From Spisula solida (lineage: Eukaryota; Mollusca; Bivalvia; Venerida; Mactridae): a stretch of 64,000 nt of DNA. This document shows positions 41,426 to 54,099 of the stretch, piece after piece. Location: assembly GCA_947247005.1 (NCBI GenBank), contig OX365953.1, positions 2,733,001-2,797,000 on the forward strand, given 5' to 3'. The first letter of the stretch is position 1, and the number at the start of each line of letters is the position of its first letter. The notes below the pieces were generated by a model that worked only from the letters and a program-made list of their open reading frames with translations, was not told the origin of the DNA and ran no database searches. Both the position numbers and the translations under genes were made by a program.

Positions 41426-44400
41426 GAACGAGTGTCGGTGTTTTATTTACCGACAAAATACAAGAACATATTTTATTTCTTAATTAAACGTTCATTGTCA
41501 GCAAGTTTGATGATGATAAAAACCATCTGAATAAGAGCCTGGACAAGGCTATTTGTTCTTCTTTAGGAAGGGTCGTACTCCTGGAAACGTCTTGGAGATT
41601 GTTTTCTGACAATGATACCAAAATAGTACACACATAAACTTTGTCAACAAGTTTGAATACAATCGGATAGCGATCAGGCTGGACTCCCAATAAACTTTAA
41701 ATATCTTTAATTGGCACGGTTAACTAAATTACCTTTAATTAACAACTCTGTTTAAATTAAAAATAAAACTGGCCCGTTTATAGGAGAGATCACCGTATAC
41801 ATTAGCGAAATGCCCACCGGCAATCTATTGGATGAATGAACAATAAAAACCTGCCATTCACCAATAGCTAGCTGGTGGTATGAATGTCTTTGTATACTAA
41901 CATGATGTCTCCTATTATTTTCTCATTGGATCTAATGTATTACTTTTGATATTTTAATCAAGAAATGCACAGGGAGTAAAATAATCCAGCATGGTCAGGT
42001 AGTAATGCTAATGTATTTGTAACAACTAATCTCATAACCAGTGATACGAGATGTCTATCCGACTTAGACCACGTGACTGACTAATTTGTACATGTACTGT
42101 TATTCATGCTCATTAAACAATATGTACATTGCATTTCTGATTAGTCAGCTCAAAAGTGTTGGATACGGAATTTAAACGATGGCAATACTGCTCTTTGATT
42201 GGCTATTTGCGGCATTTAGTGGTCTAATTATGGGTAACTTCGACCAACATTTGATTGATCATCAAGGCTTGTGTAGCTAAAGGTGCGTCTACACGGTAAG
42301 TTTTGGTGTGTGTTACCTATACGTCAAAATGTATCGTCTAATCCAGTTTTCGGGACATGTACGACAAATTCATTGGATAGTCGTTCCGGTACAGCGGTAA
42401 ATTTTGATGTATAGGTCAAGAGTTATGCCCCTTTCTTATTTAGATGTTTCTCAGTTAATTTTGTATGTACAAGTAACATTCGGACCAATTATTATTTCAA
42501 GCCCTATCAATGATATTGCATTGGAACTAAATTGTATAACTTATAGCCTGTTTTGAACTTAGATTTATGTGACAAATGGCTGCGAATAGTCGAGCGCGCT
42601 GTCTTATGGACATCTCTTGTTTTTTATGGACAGCTCTTGTTTGTTTAGCTGACACTCTTTATAAAAATGTTAAGAATTTAAGAAAAACATTCTGCTAAGG
42701 CGCTTTGTGGATACCAGTACTGTGTTTGTAGGTGTAGAAGACGCATAAGGAATTTAGATTTGAACGTAAGTTAAAGAGATTGTCGTAAATACTTTGATAA
42801 ATTTTCATGACTCTGCAGTTTTGTGCTGAATCGATAATGTACATACTGTAAATTCAAAGAAACATTAGCCCTCGAACAATATCTCACATGCGTAAATATT
42901 AACAAATACAGAATGGGACTTTCACAATTTAGGCTTTCGATACATAATCTAGCCATCGAAAGAGACAGACAAACAAATGTCATAAGAACAGATGTATACT
43001 GCCAAAACTGTAACATGCATGTAATTTTATGGTTGTGCAGACTACGTTTTGCGCGACTATGTTCCCTTGCAAGAATATAGTTCTGTTTTTATTGATATGT
43101 ATATATGAATTATCTAGTCTCTTATAGCTCCAGTGTGGAGCGGCAAAGTACTTTTATAATTGTTCAAATATGTAATGTAAATATTGTAAGAATGTACATT
43201 GATGAGACTTTAATAAAGATTATCTCAGTAATTGAAAACGAATATCACTTCCTCTTAGTATGTGCAAATATATAAAAAATTTAAGACGCAACTAGTTTAC
43301 ACCTTATTACTGTCATTGGCCAACATCGCAGAAATCTACCAACCTAATGAATCCAAACTCTAGCAAAATATTGAACAATGACGCAAAATATTTATATGTT
43401 GCTTTTAAAATCCTCGTGGCGATGGATTACATCAGGAATGAGGTGTCGAGAGTGATTAATATAAGTTGGAAAAACTTGTTTCACAATCGACCTTAAATAA
43501 ATTAGTATAAACTAAAATCGGGAACATAAATCCTTGATTTTAATTTGATTTTTAGATATTGAAATCATCACATCATTCATTTCTATACGCCTCTACTTAA
43601 TTCTAGCATCATTGAACTTCTCTGTAAACCTGTATACATGTACTTTATCCATAACTTTGTTAAATAATATCCACACATGTTCATGTGTATGTATATATTT
43701 TTGTTACAAAACCGAATAAACTTTATAATAAACTTTTTGATTAGATTATTTGACATGACTGTAAATTCACCGTGGAGTGTTGATAATGTTACATTAGCGT
43801 GATAGTCGAGTTCATTAATTATAGATCGTACTAATTACAAATCATCTGAGATTAACGCCAATTAAATCACTTGTTAACAACAGTATCGTGTTGTCCTGTC
43901 AAGAAACTACATGGACAATGCAGTATATTAAGAACTTTACAACCGTCGGTCGCTATGGAAATGCCTCCTGATATGACGTCATCGTAATTCCGTAGTCATA
44001 TGATTTGCGGTGTCTTAATTTGTATGACCTCTAATTTATGCAAACGGAGATATACTTGTGTACTGTTTAACGTATATCCTTCGCTAAGTCGCTATTTTTT
44101 CAGTTCGTTCATTCGTAGATCAAGCAGTATCAATATCCATTGCCATTAACCTAATGCTATGTTCGCACGAGTGCCATAAACTGTAATCGGTACAGTTTCC
44201 GTACAATCATAGCACTTAGCTGGTCACAGCTCCAACATCTCTGTACGATATTCAGGGATTGAAATCGTACGATCGTATAGAATTCGGAAGGAGCTGATAC
44301 GGTGCTCGTATGTTTGTACAGCACTCTCGACAACCTGACATTCGCTCGATGTCCGTGCGAGTTCCATAAGATACAAGTACTTAAATAGTCGTTCGACCAT

Positions 44401-45239
44401 CGGCAAGCGTAGTCCGGTCCTGTTTTGGGCGACATCGAAATCTCTACGAACTCATAGACTACTCGGGAACTTGGTAAAACTAAATTTGAGCCTCGGATCC
44501 TCTACGAGTCAATGAAATTCACACAAAGCTCGAAATAATGTCGTGCGAGTTTGCATAAAATCGGCCGAAATTTGACCAAGGGATTACCAATCTAAGTAAG
44601 ACCATTGTCTACTTATAACTAACTCGAACAGAATATTGTTATTACAAGGATTTATCGACGTCAAATTAGCGTTCATTGCGATACCTTTTTGTACGTTTTG
44701 GATATTTGTTCTTTCCTCGGCGATTCAGCGATAGTTCCGTTCCATTAATGGTGAGCCGAGATAAGCCTGACGTATGCTCATTCATCAACGTGTATGTGAC
44801 ATGACATTAAGGAAGCATTGCATGTATTGCCACTCAAGGAAGGATTCATGAAATCACAAATGAAATGAGTGCTGTGGAATCAAGGACGAGATATAAAACC
44901 TTTGCTCATTACTCGGCTTTTAGATGACCGTGTTTTCATGTTTGTTTTATGCCGTCTTTTACTACAATAATAAAGCCACAATGGTCTATATGACAGGCGG
45001 GTGAACCAGCCGCCATGTTTAACTGACAAATTGTTGTGAATCGGCGTTAGCCCAAGTAAACAAACTAGCAATTCCATACAAAGTACTTTTGTTAACTTAC
45101 ATTTTGTAGATAGATACCGCGTGATATTTATATTAAAACGTTCATGTATCAATGGCACTATAGTCCTTCAAGTTATTACAAATATACCCAGTACCCAAAC
45201 ACGCTATGGAAACTGCGAAAAACAGATTTGTTTTTCTTC
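41426..45239. other. Upstream region, mostly unassigned
   Basis: Contains M4 and M3 fragments (42660-42720, 42745-42800) and a short repeat (43433-43508). Two overlapping minus-strand frames at 44157-44435 show no known motif. No splice-bounded exon recognised. Confidence 0.45.
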
Positions 45240-45330
45240 TAGTCAAGTCAAGTCAAATACCTTTTATTCTCTCATTTCATGTTTACATGAAAAAATGAGG
45301 TTAACAAAATGTAACGACATTATCAAGGCT
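45240..45330. repeat. Short repeat shared with 55660-55745
   Basis: Both contain caaataccttttattc and catttcatgtttacat followed by aaaatg and acaaaatgtaac. Confidence 0.72.
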
Positions 45331-45956
45331 CATAAATATGGTTTTACACACATAAAATTACACAAAAACAACATTGAGTTAGTTACAAATAAATATAAGT
45401 ATGTTATTAATATTATAACCAAGTGTGGTTATTTGTGGAGAGTCACAAATATGATATGATGTTACATGATTTATTGACGATTCTGTTAATAGAGAAACAT
45501 TTAAGAAGCTAATGAGAGAGGAGAATAACAATACACTCTTTCTTTGATTAGTTCTTAATAACAAAAGAAAAATATCTAGTCATATAGATGAATTAGTTAT
45601 TCATTACTAGTAATGAACTTCGTGATACTCCCCGGTTTTTATTTAGTTGACAGCGTCAAAGACTATCAGCGAACAAACAGCACTGTCTCTACGAGGGGTG
45701 TTAAAAAGCTCGCGGGAGTACACTGTGAAATCTGTATTGTGTGATTAATATTGCTGAGGTTTTATCAGAATATAGATCAAAGTACATTTTGTAATTACAT
45801 ATACATAATCCATCCCTTTGCAAAAATAATATAACAAAGACACGGACACTACATCTTACTATACATGCTATATTAACTCGTTCCAATATTTCATTCTCAT
45901 TCAATAACAAAAAGATTATATTAAGTCAGACAGGGAAGGCAACACCCAACTTAACC

Positions 45957-46095
45957 CGATCCGCGGCTTATACTCCATATACGCATATCGGAAACCAAGC
46001 TGTTACTTTATTATTACCGCAACAAACACATCTGACAAATTGGCTGGTACTAATTACACCCCGCAAACAGCAAATTTGTCATATTTGTTTTTGAG
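45957..46095. repeat. Dispersed repeat shared with 41273-41425
   Basis: Same order of blocks as the partner copy, about 80 percent alike by eye. Confidence 0.7.
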
Positions 46096-46599
46096 CTCAA
46101 AAATGACAAAACAACTCAATAAAATACATGTTAAGGATTGATTGAATATACTGTTACATTTGTTTCTGAAAATAAACAAATTAAACTCCAAAAATATGCT
46201 TCGTTCCTTCACAAAATATCGAACATCAGCATTTTATTGACTGAGTTGTGCTGGCTCTTCATTTTAAAATTAACATACCATGTAAATATTTGAAATGTTA
46301 ATTGTATGCATAATAGCCATGTCATAAAACCTTGTGATTGGCCGATGATAATATAAGCCTGATAGCAAACTCACACTCGGGTGTCTCGATTTGTCTCGAG
46401 TTACGTCCTCGACAAATAAGACAGCCTCGCTTTCATTCTCTATCTATAACATGACAAGAACATTTGAAATAGTGTAAAAAATTTGGAACCAATACGAACG
46501 GTACATTTCAAAATATTAGCAAAGGACATGAACTACTCGAACACCCCTCGTATGTACGCACATTACAATAAAATAAAAATATACCAGATTTATATAGCG

Positions 46600-46835
46600 A
46601 CTTTTTCATGCGAACGCACGTTCAAAGGCACTTTACCCATGTTGCAGCCACAAGGGCGCAGGTGCATCATCTACCAGTGCAGATACAGCATGATCTGACC
46701 AGAGGCACATACTGACAGAAATCCCCTGAATGGAGAGAGAGACATTAGATACAGGCATGTCCGGTGCTGCAGAGGTGCGCCTAGCTCTTATTACGAATAG
46801 ACAGCCTGGTTCTGTAATGTGCCCGGTGTCGCGTG
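46600..46835 (-). mobile_element. S1 body without tRNA head
   Basis: Matches 9003-9235 (catgcgaacgcacgttcaaa, gtgcgcctagctcttatt) and stops at 'gtgcccggtgt', where the tRNA-bearing part of S1 should follow. Confidence 0.8.
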
Positions 46836-47607
46836 AGAGTCATTCGACTATGAGATCAGTGCGACCGGAACAACAGCTGACACATTTTATGCGGTACACA
46901 AGTGCTAATCACCAGCCGTGATAATTGTCTGCCGAGGCGTACAAAAAAGTCCTGGCGAGTTTAAATTCGGAGCTCGCGGTCATGTTTTTGGGTTTATTTT
47001 ATAAAAGAAACGAACACTTTTCAAATATACTTGATGATTCGCAGTTTTAAACGTCCTCTACTATGCATGCTATGTATTATCGTAGATTTATCGACGCATA
47101 TATAGATCGCTTCCGTACGTGGGATGCGCCGTACGTTGGTACTAACATGCGGTCAAGTTTAATTGTTTATTTTCATTATATATAGGCCTATATACCTATA
47201 TATTGATTTATACATTAGAAAATACGTTCACATAAATTTATATATTAGTTACGTATTTTACACTATTAACGTACGTCCGATAGAGATCTGTAAACGTTAT
47301 CTATATATAGTCTTTGTTAAAAGAACATGCGTCCATAGTCGGCTTTTGCAAAGATCTAAAATTGTTCGTTGAGGTATTTGGATTTTGTTTCTTTCAATGT
47401 TTATGGGAGAATAGAATATATGAAATGACCCTCTGACCCCTGAAAAAAGTCAATTTACCCTTGGGTTTTGAAATCAGCTTTAGATGGAGCCGCTGCATAA
47501 TTATGTACATGTTGTTTTCATTATATTTTAAGCATTTGATTTTGTTGATGTTGCCAACCCACACAGTGCTAAGAATTAATACCTGTGCTGAGATTCCATC
47601 TATCATG

Positions 47608-47815
47608 ATCATGTTGATAGGACTCTAGGCTACCCTGAGGTCCCAGGTTCAAATCTCCGCTAGACACTGGAAATCAAAGAACTGATTTTCTGAGTTTCTC
47701 ACCAAATTACAGAAGCATTCTTGTGTGTATCGGTGCTTTAATTACTTGGGGCATGTAAAAGAAAGATGGGAGTCTATTTGGAAAGAGCTAGGGTAGCGCA
47801 CCCGGCTTCCTAGTG
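47608..47815 (+). mobile_element. S3 SINE-like element
   Basis: Box B-like aggttcaaatctccg near its start, then a body with gtatcggtgctttaatt and gagctagggtagcgcacccg. A partial copy lies in reverse at 61739-61845. Box A is poor. Confidence 0.6.
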
Positions 47816-48514
47816 TAACAAACTGACTCTTCCCTCGAACTCGGAGGTCTTTGTCTGATCTAGCAGGGAAAAATCAATGACAATGCACTTATGACCGTCT
47901 CAGTCAATCACAAACGACAACATGGACCTGTCAGACTAAATTCTGTAACTATACCTGGTGTCACAAATCCCATCCGATTGCAATCCAATGATCGAATGCT
48001 TATCTGCTTGAAGGAATCTTATGGTCATTGGGGGTATTGTAGAGCATCGGGCAGAGACAGGAGTAATTTTAAGAGTCTTTTGATAATATTCATTGCTACT
48101 AATTGGCCCGTCCGCATGATATGCATAGACATAAAGCCGCAAAAGACAGGGAAGTCGCCCAGCGTCAGGGTGATTTGTGACCCAGTTATTTATAAGAGAT
48201 AACATAAATCTGTGGATAAATAAGGAAAATATATATTATAAAATAAACATTTAATTCAGATAATAAATGAAAATTTAATAAAATTAGTACAATTTCATAC
48301 TAAGCAATAACACTTGAGTTATTTGAGTTATATAATCAAACAAGTTCAACAACTATCAAAACTATCCCCCACAGATCATTGAATGTTATAAATTCTCTAA
48401 ATACATGTACTCCATGACTAGGCCATTTACATTCAAATCAAACCAATGGATATAAGGAGAAAAGCGTGGAAAAACTTTGTGACACCCTGATATCTAGCGA
48501 ATAATCAAACCCTC
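47816..48514. other. Unassigned stretch before the minisatellite
   Basis: Overlapping frames at 47891-48205 on both strands show no motif. Confidence 0.45.
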
Positions 48515-49713
48515 GTCTACTGGGTTGAGTAGGCCCCTACCTTCTGGGTTGAGTAGGCCTCCACCTACTGGGTTGAGTAGGCCCCACCTTCTGGGTTTAG
48601 TAAGCCCCACCTTCTGGGTTTAGTAGGCCCCACCTACTGGATTTAGTAGGCCCCCACCTACGGGGTTGAGTAGAGCCCCAACCTACTGGGTTGAGTAGAG
48701 CCCCCGCCTACTGGGTTTAGTAGGCCCCCGCCTACTGGGTTTAGTAGGCCCCCACCTACTAGTTTAAGTAGAGTCCCCTGCCTACTGGGTTTAGTAGGCC
48801 CCTGCCTACTAGGTTAAGTAGAGCCCCCACCTACCGGGTTGAGTAGAGCCCCGCCTACTGGGTTTAGTAAGCCCCCGCCTACTGGATTTAGTAGGCCCCC
48901 ACCTACTACTTTAAGTAGAGCCCCGCCTACTGGGTTTAGTAGGCCCCCGCCTACTAGGTTAAGTAGAGCCCCCACCTACTGGGTTGAGTAGAGCCCCCAC
49001 CTACTGGGTTTAGTATGCCCCGCCTACTGGTTTAGTAGGCCCCCACCTACTAGTTAAAGTAGAGCCCCCGCCTACTGGGTTTAGTAGGCCCCCGCATACT
49101 AGGTTAAGTAGAGCCCCCAACTACTGGGTTTAGTAGAGCCCCACCTACTGGGTTTAGAAGGCCTCCACCTACTGGTTTAAGTAGAGCCCCCCGCCTTTGT
49201 GACACCCTGATATCTAGCGAATAATCAACCCCTCGTCTACTGGGTTGAGTAGGCCCCCACCTTCTGGGTTTAGTAGGCCCCACCTTCTGGGTTAAGTAGG
49301 CCCCCACCTACTGGATTTAGTAGGCCCCCACCTACGGGGTTGAGTAGAGCCCCACCTCATGAGTTTAGTAGGCCCCCGCCTCCTGGGTTTAGTAGGCCCC
49401 AACCTACTAGTTTAAGTAGAGCCCCCTCCTTCTGGGTTTAGTAGGCCCCCGCCTTCTAGGTTAAGTAGAGCCCCTACCTACTGGGTTGAGTACAGCCCCC
49501 GCCTACTGGGATAGTAGAGTCTCAACATACAGGATTAAGTAGAGCCCCCGCCTACTGGGTTTAGTAGAGCCCCACCTACTGTGTTTAGTAGGCCCGCCTA
49601 TTTGGTTAAGTAGAGCCCCCCGCCTACTGGGTTAGAGTCCCAACATAAATACAAATATAATATTTATTTTAAGTCGGATACACTTACAAATTTGTATTAA
49701 GTAGAGCCCCCGC
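48515..49713. repeat. ~24-bp minisatellite, left part
   Basis: About 48 variable units such as cccccacctactgggttgag followed by taggc or tagagc. 48500-48525 (tgtgacaccctgatatctag) is repeated at 49199-49218, so a ~700-bp segment of the array is itself duplicated. At 49633-49713 an AT block (aatacaa..atatttattttaagtcgg) interrupts it; this block recurs on the right side. Confidence 0.93.
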
Positions 49714-50056
49714 ATTAACATTATGTCATCTTATCATGTTGAATGTTTTTTCTCTCCTAAGTAATCTTTTAAATGCATCGTTAGATAGTAACTAGTTACA
49801 ATCAGGTTTATTTGCATCGTTGTGTGTTTCTGTTTGATACACACTGTCATACTTTATATAACAGTATATATATATATATATGTATATCATCTTCTACTGT
49901 CTTAAGCTCCCTTTCTCCCTTTCTCTCTTCTATTGCCTTTGTCTTACCATTCGGGGATTATCTAAAAATGCACAAATCAAATAATGTCCATATATGCGCA
50001 ACAATGTATTACATTTTTCAAATAACATGTACACGTATATACATGTCTAATAAATA

Positions 50057-51865
50057 ATGAGTCTAAAGTTTTGTACATTTAACGTCAAGGGGATAGCATC
50101 AAAAACAAAAAGAGTCGAATTGTTTGAATGGTTAAAACTGAATAAATATTCAATTAGCTTTTTACAAGAAATACATTGTACACCAAATAATTATGATGAA
50201 TGGAAAAGGGAATGGAAAGGTGATATATTCCTTAGTGGTAACCAGTCAAATAGCGCCGGGATAGGTATATTCATAAACGAAAATGTCAACTTTACACTTA
50301 AGTCCTATCAAGAATACAAACAAGGCCGCCTCCAATCATTAAATATCGAGATCGACGGTAAAACCTTACTTTTAGTGAACATATATGGACCTAATAAAGA
50401 CGACGAGGAACTATTAAATATTTTAGAAAACATACTTATAGATAATAGTGATGAAACATTCGTAATCGGTGGTGACTTCAACACAATAATTGATGTAAAT
50501 ATTGACAAACTAAACGGTAACAAAACCACACACAGGAAATGTTCCAAAAGAATTCAAGAGATCATGTTAAATAATGATATATACGATATTTGGAGACTAA
50601 AACATCCCAATTCGAAACAATTTACATGGCAATCTAATCATAAACCACCAATATATTGTAGACTAGATTATTTTTTAGTATCGTCCAACATCTTAAACCA
50701 TGCGAAGGATTGTTATATTAAAATGGGCTTTAAATCCGACCACTCCGTTGTTACATTTGTTCTTGAACTTGCGTCAACAGAACGTGGACGAGGATTCTTC
50801 AAAATAAATAACTCAATACTGTTAAATACAGATTTCCAAACAAAAGTCAAACAGGCAATTAATGAAACAGCCAATATAAATAAGGATTCAAACCCAAATA
50901 CTTTATGGGAACTAGTTAAAGGCACAGTCCGGAACGAAGCCATTAGATATTCAAGTAAATTACAAAAAATGAACAAAGAAAATGAATTAAAAATACAACA
51001 AAATATTGAAAGATTAGAACGTGAAATCTGCTCCGAACCAAGTAATGAAAATCTGCATAACGAACTACTTAACCAACAAAAAACATTAAACGATATAACT
51101 GAAGAAAAGATTAAAGGCATTATTTTAAGATCACGTGCCGAATGGATTGAAGGGGCGGAAAAAAATACTAAATATTTTGCAAATCTTGAACGCAAAAGAG
51201 CTGAAAGTAAAACCATGCACCAACTGAAAACTGACAACGACACGATAGTTACAAACAGCAATGATATTTTATCATACTGTAAAAACTTTTATGCTGATTT
51301 ATATAAAATTAACGAAAGTCTAACCCACAATAATACTTTTTTCTCAAATGGACACAATACCCTATCAGAAGATAATAAAACACTCACTAGTGGAATTATT
51401 TCAGAATATGAATGTTCCATCGCACTAAGAGAAATGAATAATAACAAAAGCCCTGGTTCAGACGGGTTATCTGTCGAATTCTACAAGATATTTTGGAACG
51501 ATATTAAAACATTCCTAGTTAACTCACTAAATTACTCTTACGACATAGGGAAGTTAACAGAACTTCAAACCCAGAGTATCATAACATTAATACCAAAAAA
51601 GAATAAAGATCCTTTGTCAATTAATAATTGGAGACCAATATCACTATTAAATGTCGATTATAAAATTGCCTCAAAAGTCATTGCTAATAGAATAAAAAAG
51701 GTTGTAGATAGTATAGTTAACGAAAACCAAACTGGGTTCATCAAGGGAAGATATATAGGAGAGAATGTGAGAACAATTATTGAAACAATAGAAAAAATGC
51801 AACTTAACGATGAACCAGGTCTCATATTTTTTTTTCTGATTTCCAAAAAGCATTTGATAGTTTAA
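50057..51865 (+). CDS. LINE polyprotein, N-terminal part: AP endonuclease and RT fingers
   Basis: 602 codons from ATG 50057. The endonuclease makes the nick that primes reverse transcription: FNVKGIASKTKRVELFEW (about 8), LQEIHC (36), IGGDFNTII (about 137), RLDYFLVSS (about 202) and SDHSVV (about 228). A linker of about 200 residues rich in Lys and Glu follows. The reverse transcriptase begins at NKSPGSDGLSVEFYK (about 464), then LIPKKNKDP, NNWRPISLLNVDYKI and QTGFIKGRYIGENVR. The order and wording resemble Tx1-type LINEs. The last dozen residues are out of frame, after a run of nine T at 51827-51835. Confidence 0.9.
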   Translation: MSLKFCTFNVKGIASKTKRVELFEWLKLNKYSISFLQEIHCTPNNYDEWKREWKGDIFLSGNQSNSAGIGIFINENVNFTLKSYQEYKQGRLQSLNIEIDGKTLLLVNIYGPNKDDEELLNILENILIDNSDETFVIGGDFNTIIDVNIDKLNGNKTTHRKCSKRIQEIMLNNDIYDIWRLKHPNSKQFTWQSNHKPPIYCRLDYFLVSSNILNHAKDCYIKMGFKSDHSVVTFVLELASTERGRGFFKINNSILLNTDFQTKVKQAINETANINKDSNPNTLWELVKGTVRNEAIRYSSKLQKMNKENELKIQQNIERLEREICSEPSNENLHNELLNQQKTLNDITEEKIKGIILRSRAEWIEGAEKNTKYFANLERKRAESKTMHQLKTDNDTIVTNSNDILSYCKNFYADLYKINESLTHNNTFFSNGHNTLSEDNKTLTSGIISEYECSIALREMNNNKSPGSDGLSVEFYKIFWNDIKTFLVNSLNYSYDIGKLTELQTQSIITLIPKKNKDPLSINNWRPISLLNVDYKIASKVIANRIKKVVDSIVNENQTGFIKGRYIGENVRTIIETIEKMQLNDEPGLIFFFLISKKHLIV

Positions 51866-51876
51866 ATCATGAATTC

Positions 51877-53769
51877 ATGTATAAATGTTTAAAAGAACTA
51901 AATTTTAGTGACTCGCTCATACAATGGGTTGAAGTTTTTTATGAAAATGCGAAGGGCTGTATAACTAATAATGGTCATTTTTCTGATTTTTTTAACATTA
52001 AGAGTGGTGTACGGCAAGGATGTCCTCTATCACCGTATCTTTTTATTCTATGTATCGAGTTTTTATCTATTTCTATAGAAAACAACGATGCTATAGAAGG
52101 TATTAATTTAAACAATAACAGTACAAAACAAACTCTTTTTGCAGACGATGCTAGCTTTCTACTTAAAGGAAATCGAACGTCTTTCGAAAATCTTATAAAA
52201 ACCCTTGACGATTTTGGTAAAACATCTGGGCTTAAACTCAATAGAAACAAATGCTCAGCCATGCGCATTGGAAGTCTAAAAAATACAGATATTGTCTTTG
52301 ACAACGAATTTGCATGGACTTCGTCGGAGGCAACTACGCTAGGAATTACCTTCAGTAATAAGTTATCTTCAATGTACGATCTAAATGTAGCAAATAAGAT
52401 AATAGAATGTAAAAATGTCCTAAAACAATGGAAAAAATGGAACTTAACACTCATTGGAAAAATAACAGTTCTAAAAACATTTGTTCTTCCAAAGCTTATT
52501 TACCCCCTTACTGTGTTACAAAACCCACCAGCACATTTTATAAAATTGATCAATACAATTTTCTTTGATTTCTTGTGGAATTCAAAACCTGATAAAATAT
52601 CACGTAAACAAATAATTCAAGAAAACAAAGACGGGGGTCTAAAAATGATAGACATGGAATGTTTTCTAGATTCATTAAATATAAGCTGGATAAAAAGAAT
52701 TTTTAATTCAAATGCCAACTGGAGTTTTCATTACAAGACCGAATTAGAAAAATATGGAGGATTACTACTATTTAAATGTTATATTACTGAAAAAGACTGT
52801 AAAAGTCTCAATATAAATTCAAAATTTTTAAAGGATATATTAATCTCATGGTCTAAGGTCAACACCCTAAACACTGAAATCCAAACATCCAAACAAATCA
52901 TCTGGAATAATTCAAGTATAAAACATATAAATAAAAATGAGTTATTTTACTATAACACATGGTTCAGTAAAGGAATCCAGTATGTAGAACATATATTTGA
53001 CTTTAGACACAAAATATTTCACAGCTTCGAGCAGATGAAATTTCTATATGATATCCCTAATGGTGATTACTTGAAATACTATACCCTCATTAAAAACATA
53101 CCGAAAGAATGGAAGACACAAATACAAAACGAAATTATAACGTACAACCCACCAAACTACATAATCGATAGACTAAATGGAAAAACCAAATTAAGTAAGA
53201 TTGCATATAATTCACTAATCAAGACTAAACTACCAACAGAACCAAAATACAAACGAAAATGGAATCTCAGGTTCACCATAGAAGACACAGAATGGGTAAA
53301 AATTTTCCAACAAACGAATATTATTACAATAGACACTAAACTTAGAGAATTTCAGTATAAATACCTCATGAATATAATACCTGACAACTCTTTTTTACAC
53401 AAGTGTCATATAACCCAGTCAAGCTTATGTGATTTTTGCAATAGACAACCAGACTCTATATACCATATGTTCTGGGAATGCCATATTGTACAAAGTTTTT
53501 GGGCTGAAGTTAGGTCATATCTAGTACAAAAACTTTCAAAAGACTTAAATATCACATTTCAAAATATTTCAGTTTGCAACATTATAAAGAATACAGAAGT
53601 AGATGGGCTTATTACCAACTATATTATACTGCTTGCAAAATATTTCATATTTAAATGTAAATGCAATAAACACACTCCGACAATTCAGTCATTTAAAGAA
53701 TACATTAACTATCGAAAAAAAACTGGAACAAACAATCGCACTATTCAAAAACAAACTCCAAATCTGTAA
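51877..53769 (+). CDS. LINE polyprotein, C-terminal part: RT palm, thumb and zinc-knuckle
   Basis: Continues the polymerase in another frame. SGVRQGCPLSPYLFILCIEF (about 43) and the catalytic FADD (about 90, in LFADDASFLL) are intact, followed by LKLNRNKCSAM and TLGITFS. Near the C-terminus CDFCNRQPDSIYHMFWEC (about 525) is a Cys/His knuckle as in many LINEs. The true frame begins upstream of this ATG: the first catalytic Asp motif (DFQKAFDSL, 51838-51864) is read in this frame just after the T run. One 2-nt gain or 1-nt loss explains the split; the rest is open. Confidence 0.9.
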   Translation: MYKCLKELNFSDSLIQWVEVFYENAKGCITNNGHFSDFFNIKSGVRQGCPLSPYLFILCIEFLSISIENNDAIEGINLNNNSTKQTLFADDASFLLKGNRTSFENLIKTLDDFGKTSGLKLNRNKCSAMRIGSLKNTDIVFDNEFAWTSSEATTLGITFSNKLSSMYDLNVANKIIECKNVLKQWKKWNLTLIGKITVLKTFVLPKLIYPLTVLQNPPAHFIKLINTIFFDFLWNSKPDKISRKQIIQENKDGGLKMIDMECFLDSLNISWIKRIFNSNANWSFHYKTELEKYGGLLLFKCYITEKDCKSLNINSKFLKDILISWSKVNTLNTEIQTSKQIIWNNSSIKHINKNELFYYNTWFSKGIQYVEHIFDFRHKIFHSFEQMKFLYDIPNGDYLKYYTLIKNIPKEWKTQIQNEIITYNPPNYIIDRLNGKTKLSKIAYNSLIKTKLPTEPKYKRKWNLRFTIEDTEWVKIFQQTNIITIDTKLREFQYKYLMNIIPDNSFLHKCHITQSSLCDFCNRQPDSIYHMFWECHIVQSFWAEVRSYLVQKLSKDLNITFQNISVCNIIKNTEVDGLITNYIILLAKYFIFKCKCNKHTPTIQSFKEYINYRKKTGTNNRTIQKQTPNL

Positions 53770-54099
53770 CAGAAAATGGCAGAAGTTTTCATAATTTGCA
53801 TAACTCAAATAGTGATAATGTGTAAATTCCCCGAACCCGTAACCATTTCCTATTATCTTTCTCTTACTTTCCTTTCTTACTCTCTACAATCATAACCTCT
53901 CTTCTAAGCGACTGTCCTCATAACTCTTTTCCCTCCCCTATATATACTACAAAAATCATAATGACATATAATTATAATTAATGAATAATATCATAAAGAG
54001 TTTCACATTTATTTTGACAAAATTGTTTGTACATTTTGTATTGTGTATAGCTGTACATTGTATAATATGTCTTATGAAAATAAAAAATGGTTAAAAACG

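Larger units (their letters stand above)
49714..54099 (+). mobile_element. LINE (L1/Tx1-like), 4.4 kb, nearly intact, inside the minisatellite
   Basis: Flanked by agagcccccgc at 49703-49713 and 54100-54110, which may be a target-site duplication or simply two array units. Contains a 343-bp leader, an endonuclease/reverse-transcriptase reading frame broken once, and a 330-bp pyrimidine-rich 3' part ending aaaataaaaaatggttaaa without a long poly(A). No ORF1 is visible, so the copy is 5'-truncated or the family lacks it. Confidence 0.88.

Noticed and set aside
44157..44600. Possible foldback element ('tcgcacgag' near both ends)
   Set aside because: The inverted match is only about 9 bp; not enough to call.
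48515..49713. CRISPR-like array
   Set aside because: Units are contiguous without unique spacers, in eukaryotic DNA; it is a minisatellite.
49812..50057. 81-codon frame just before the LINE polyprotein, candidate ORF1
   Set aside because: Too short, partly made of a (ta)n repeat, no RRM or zinc-knuckle motif.
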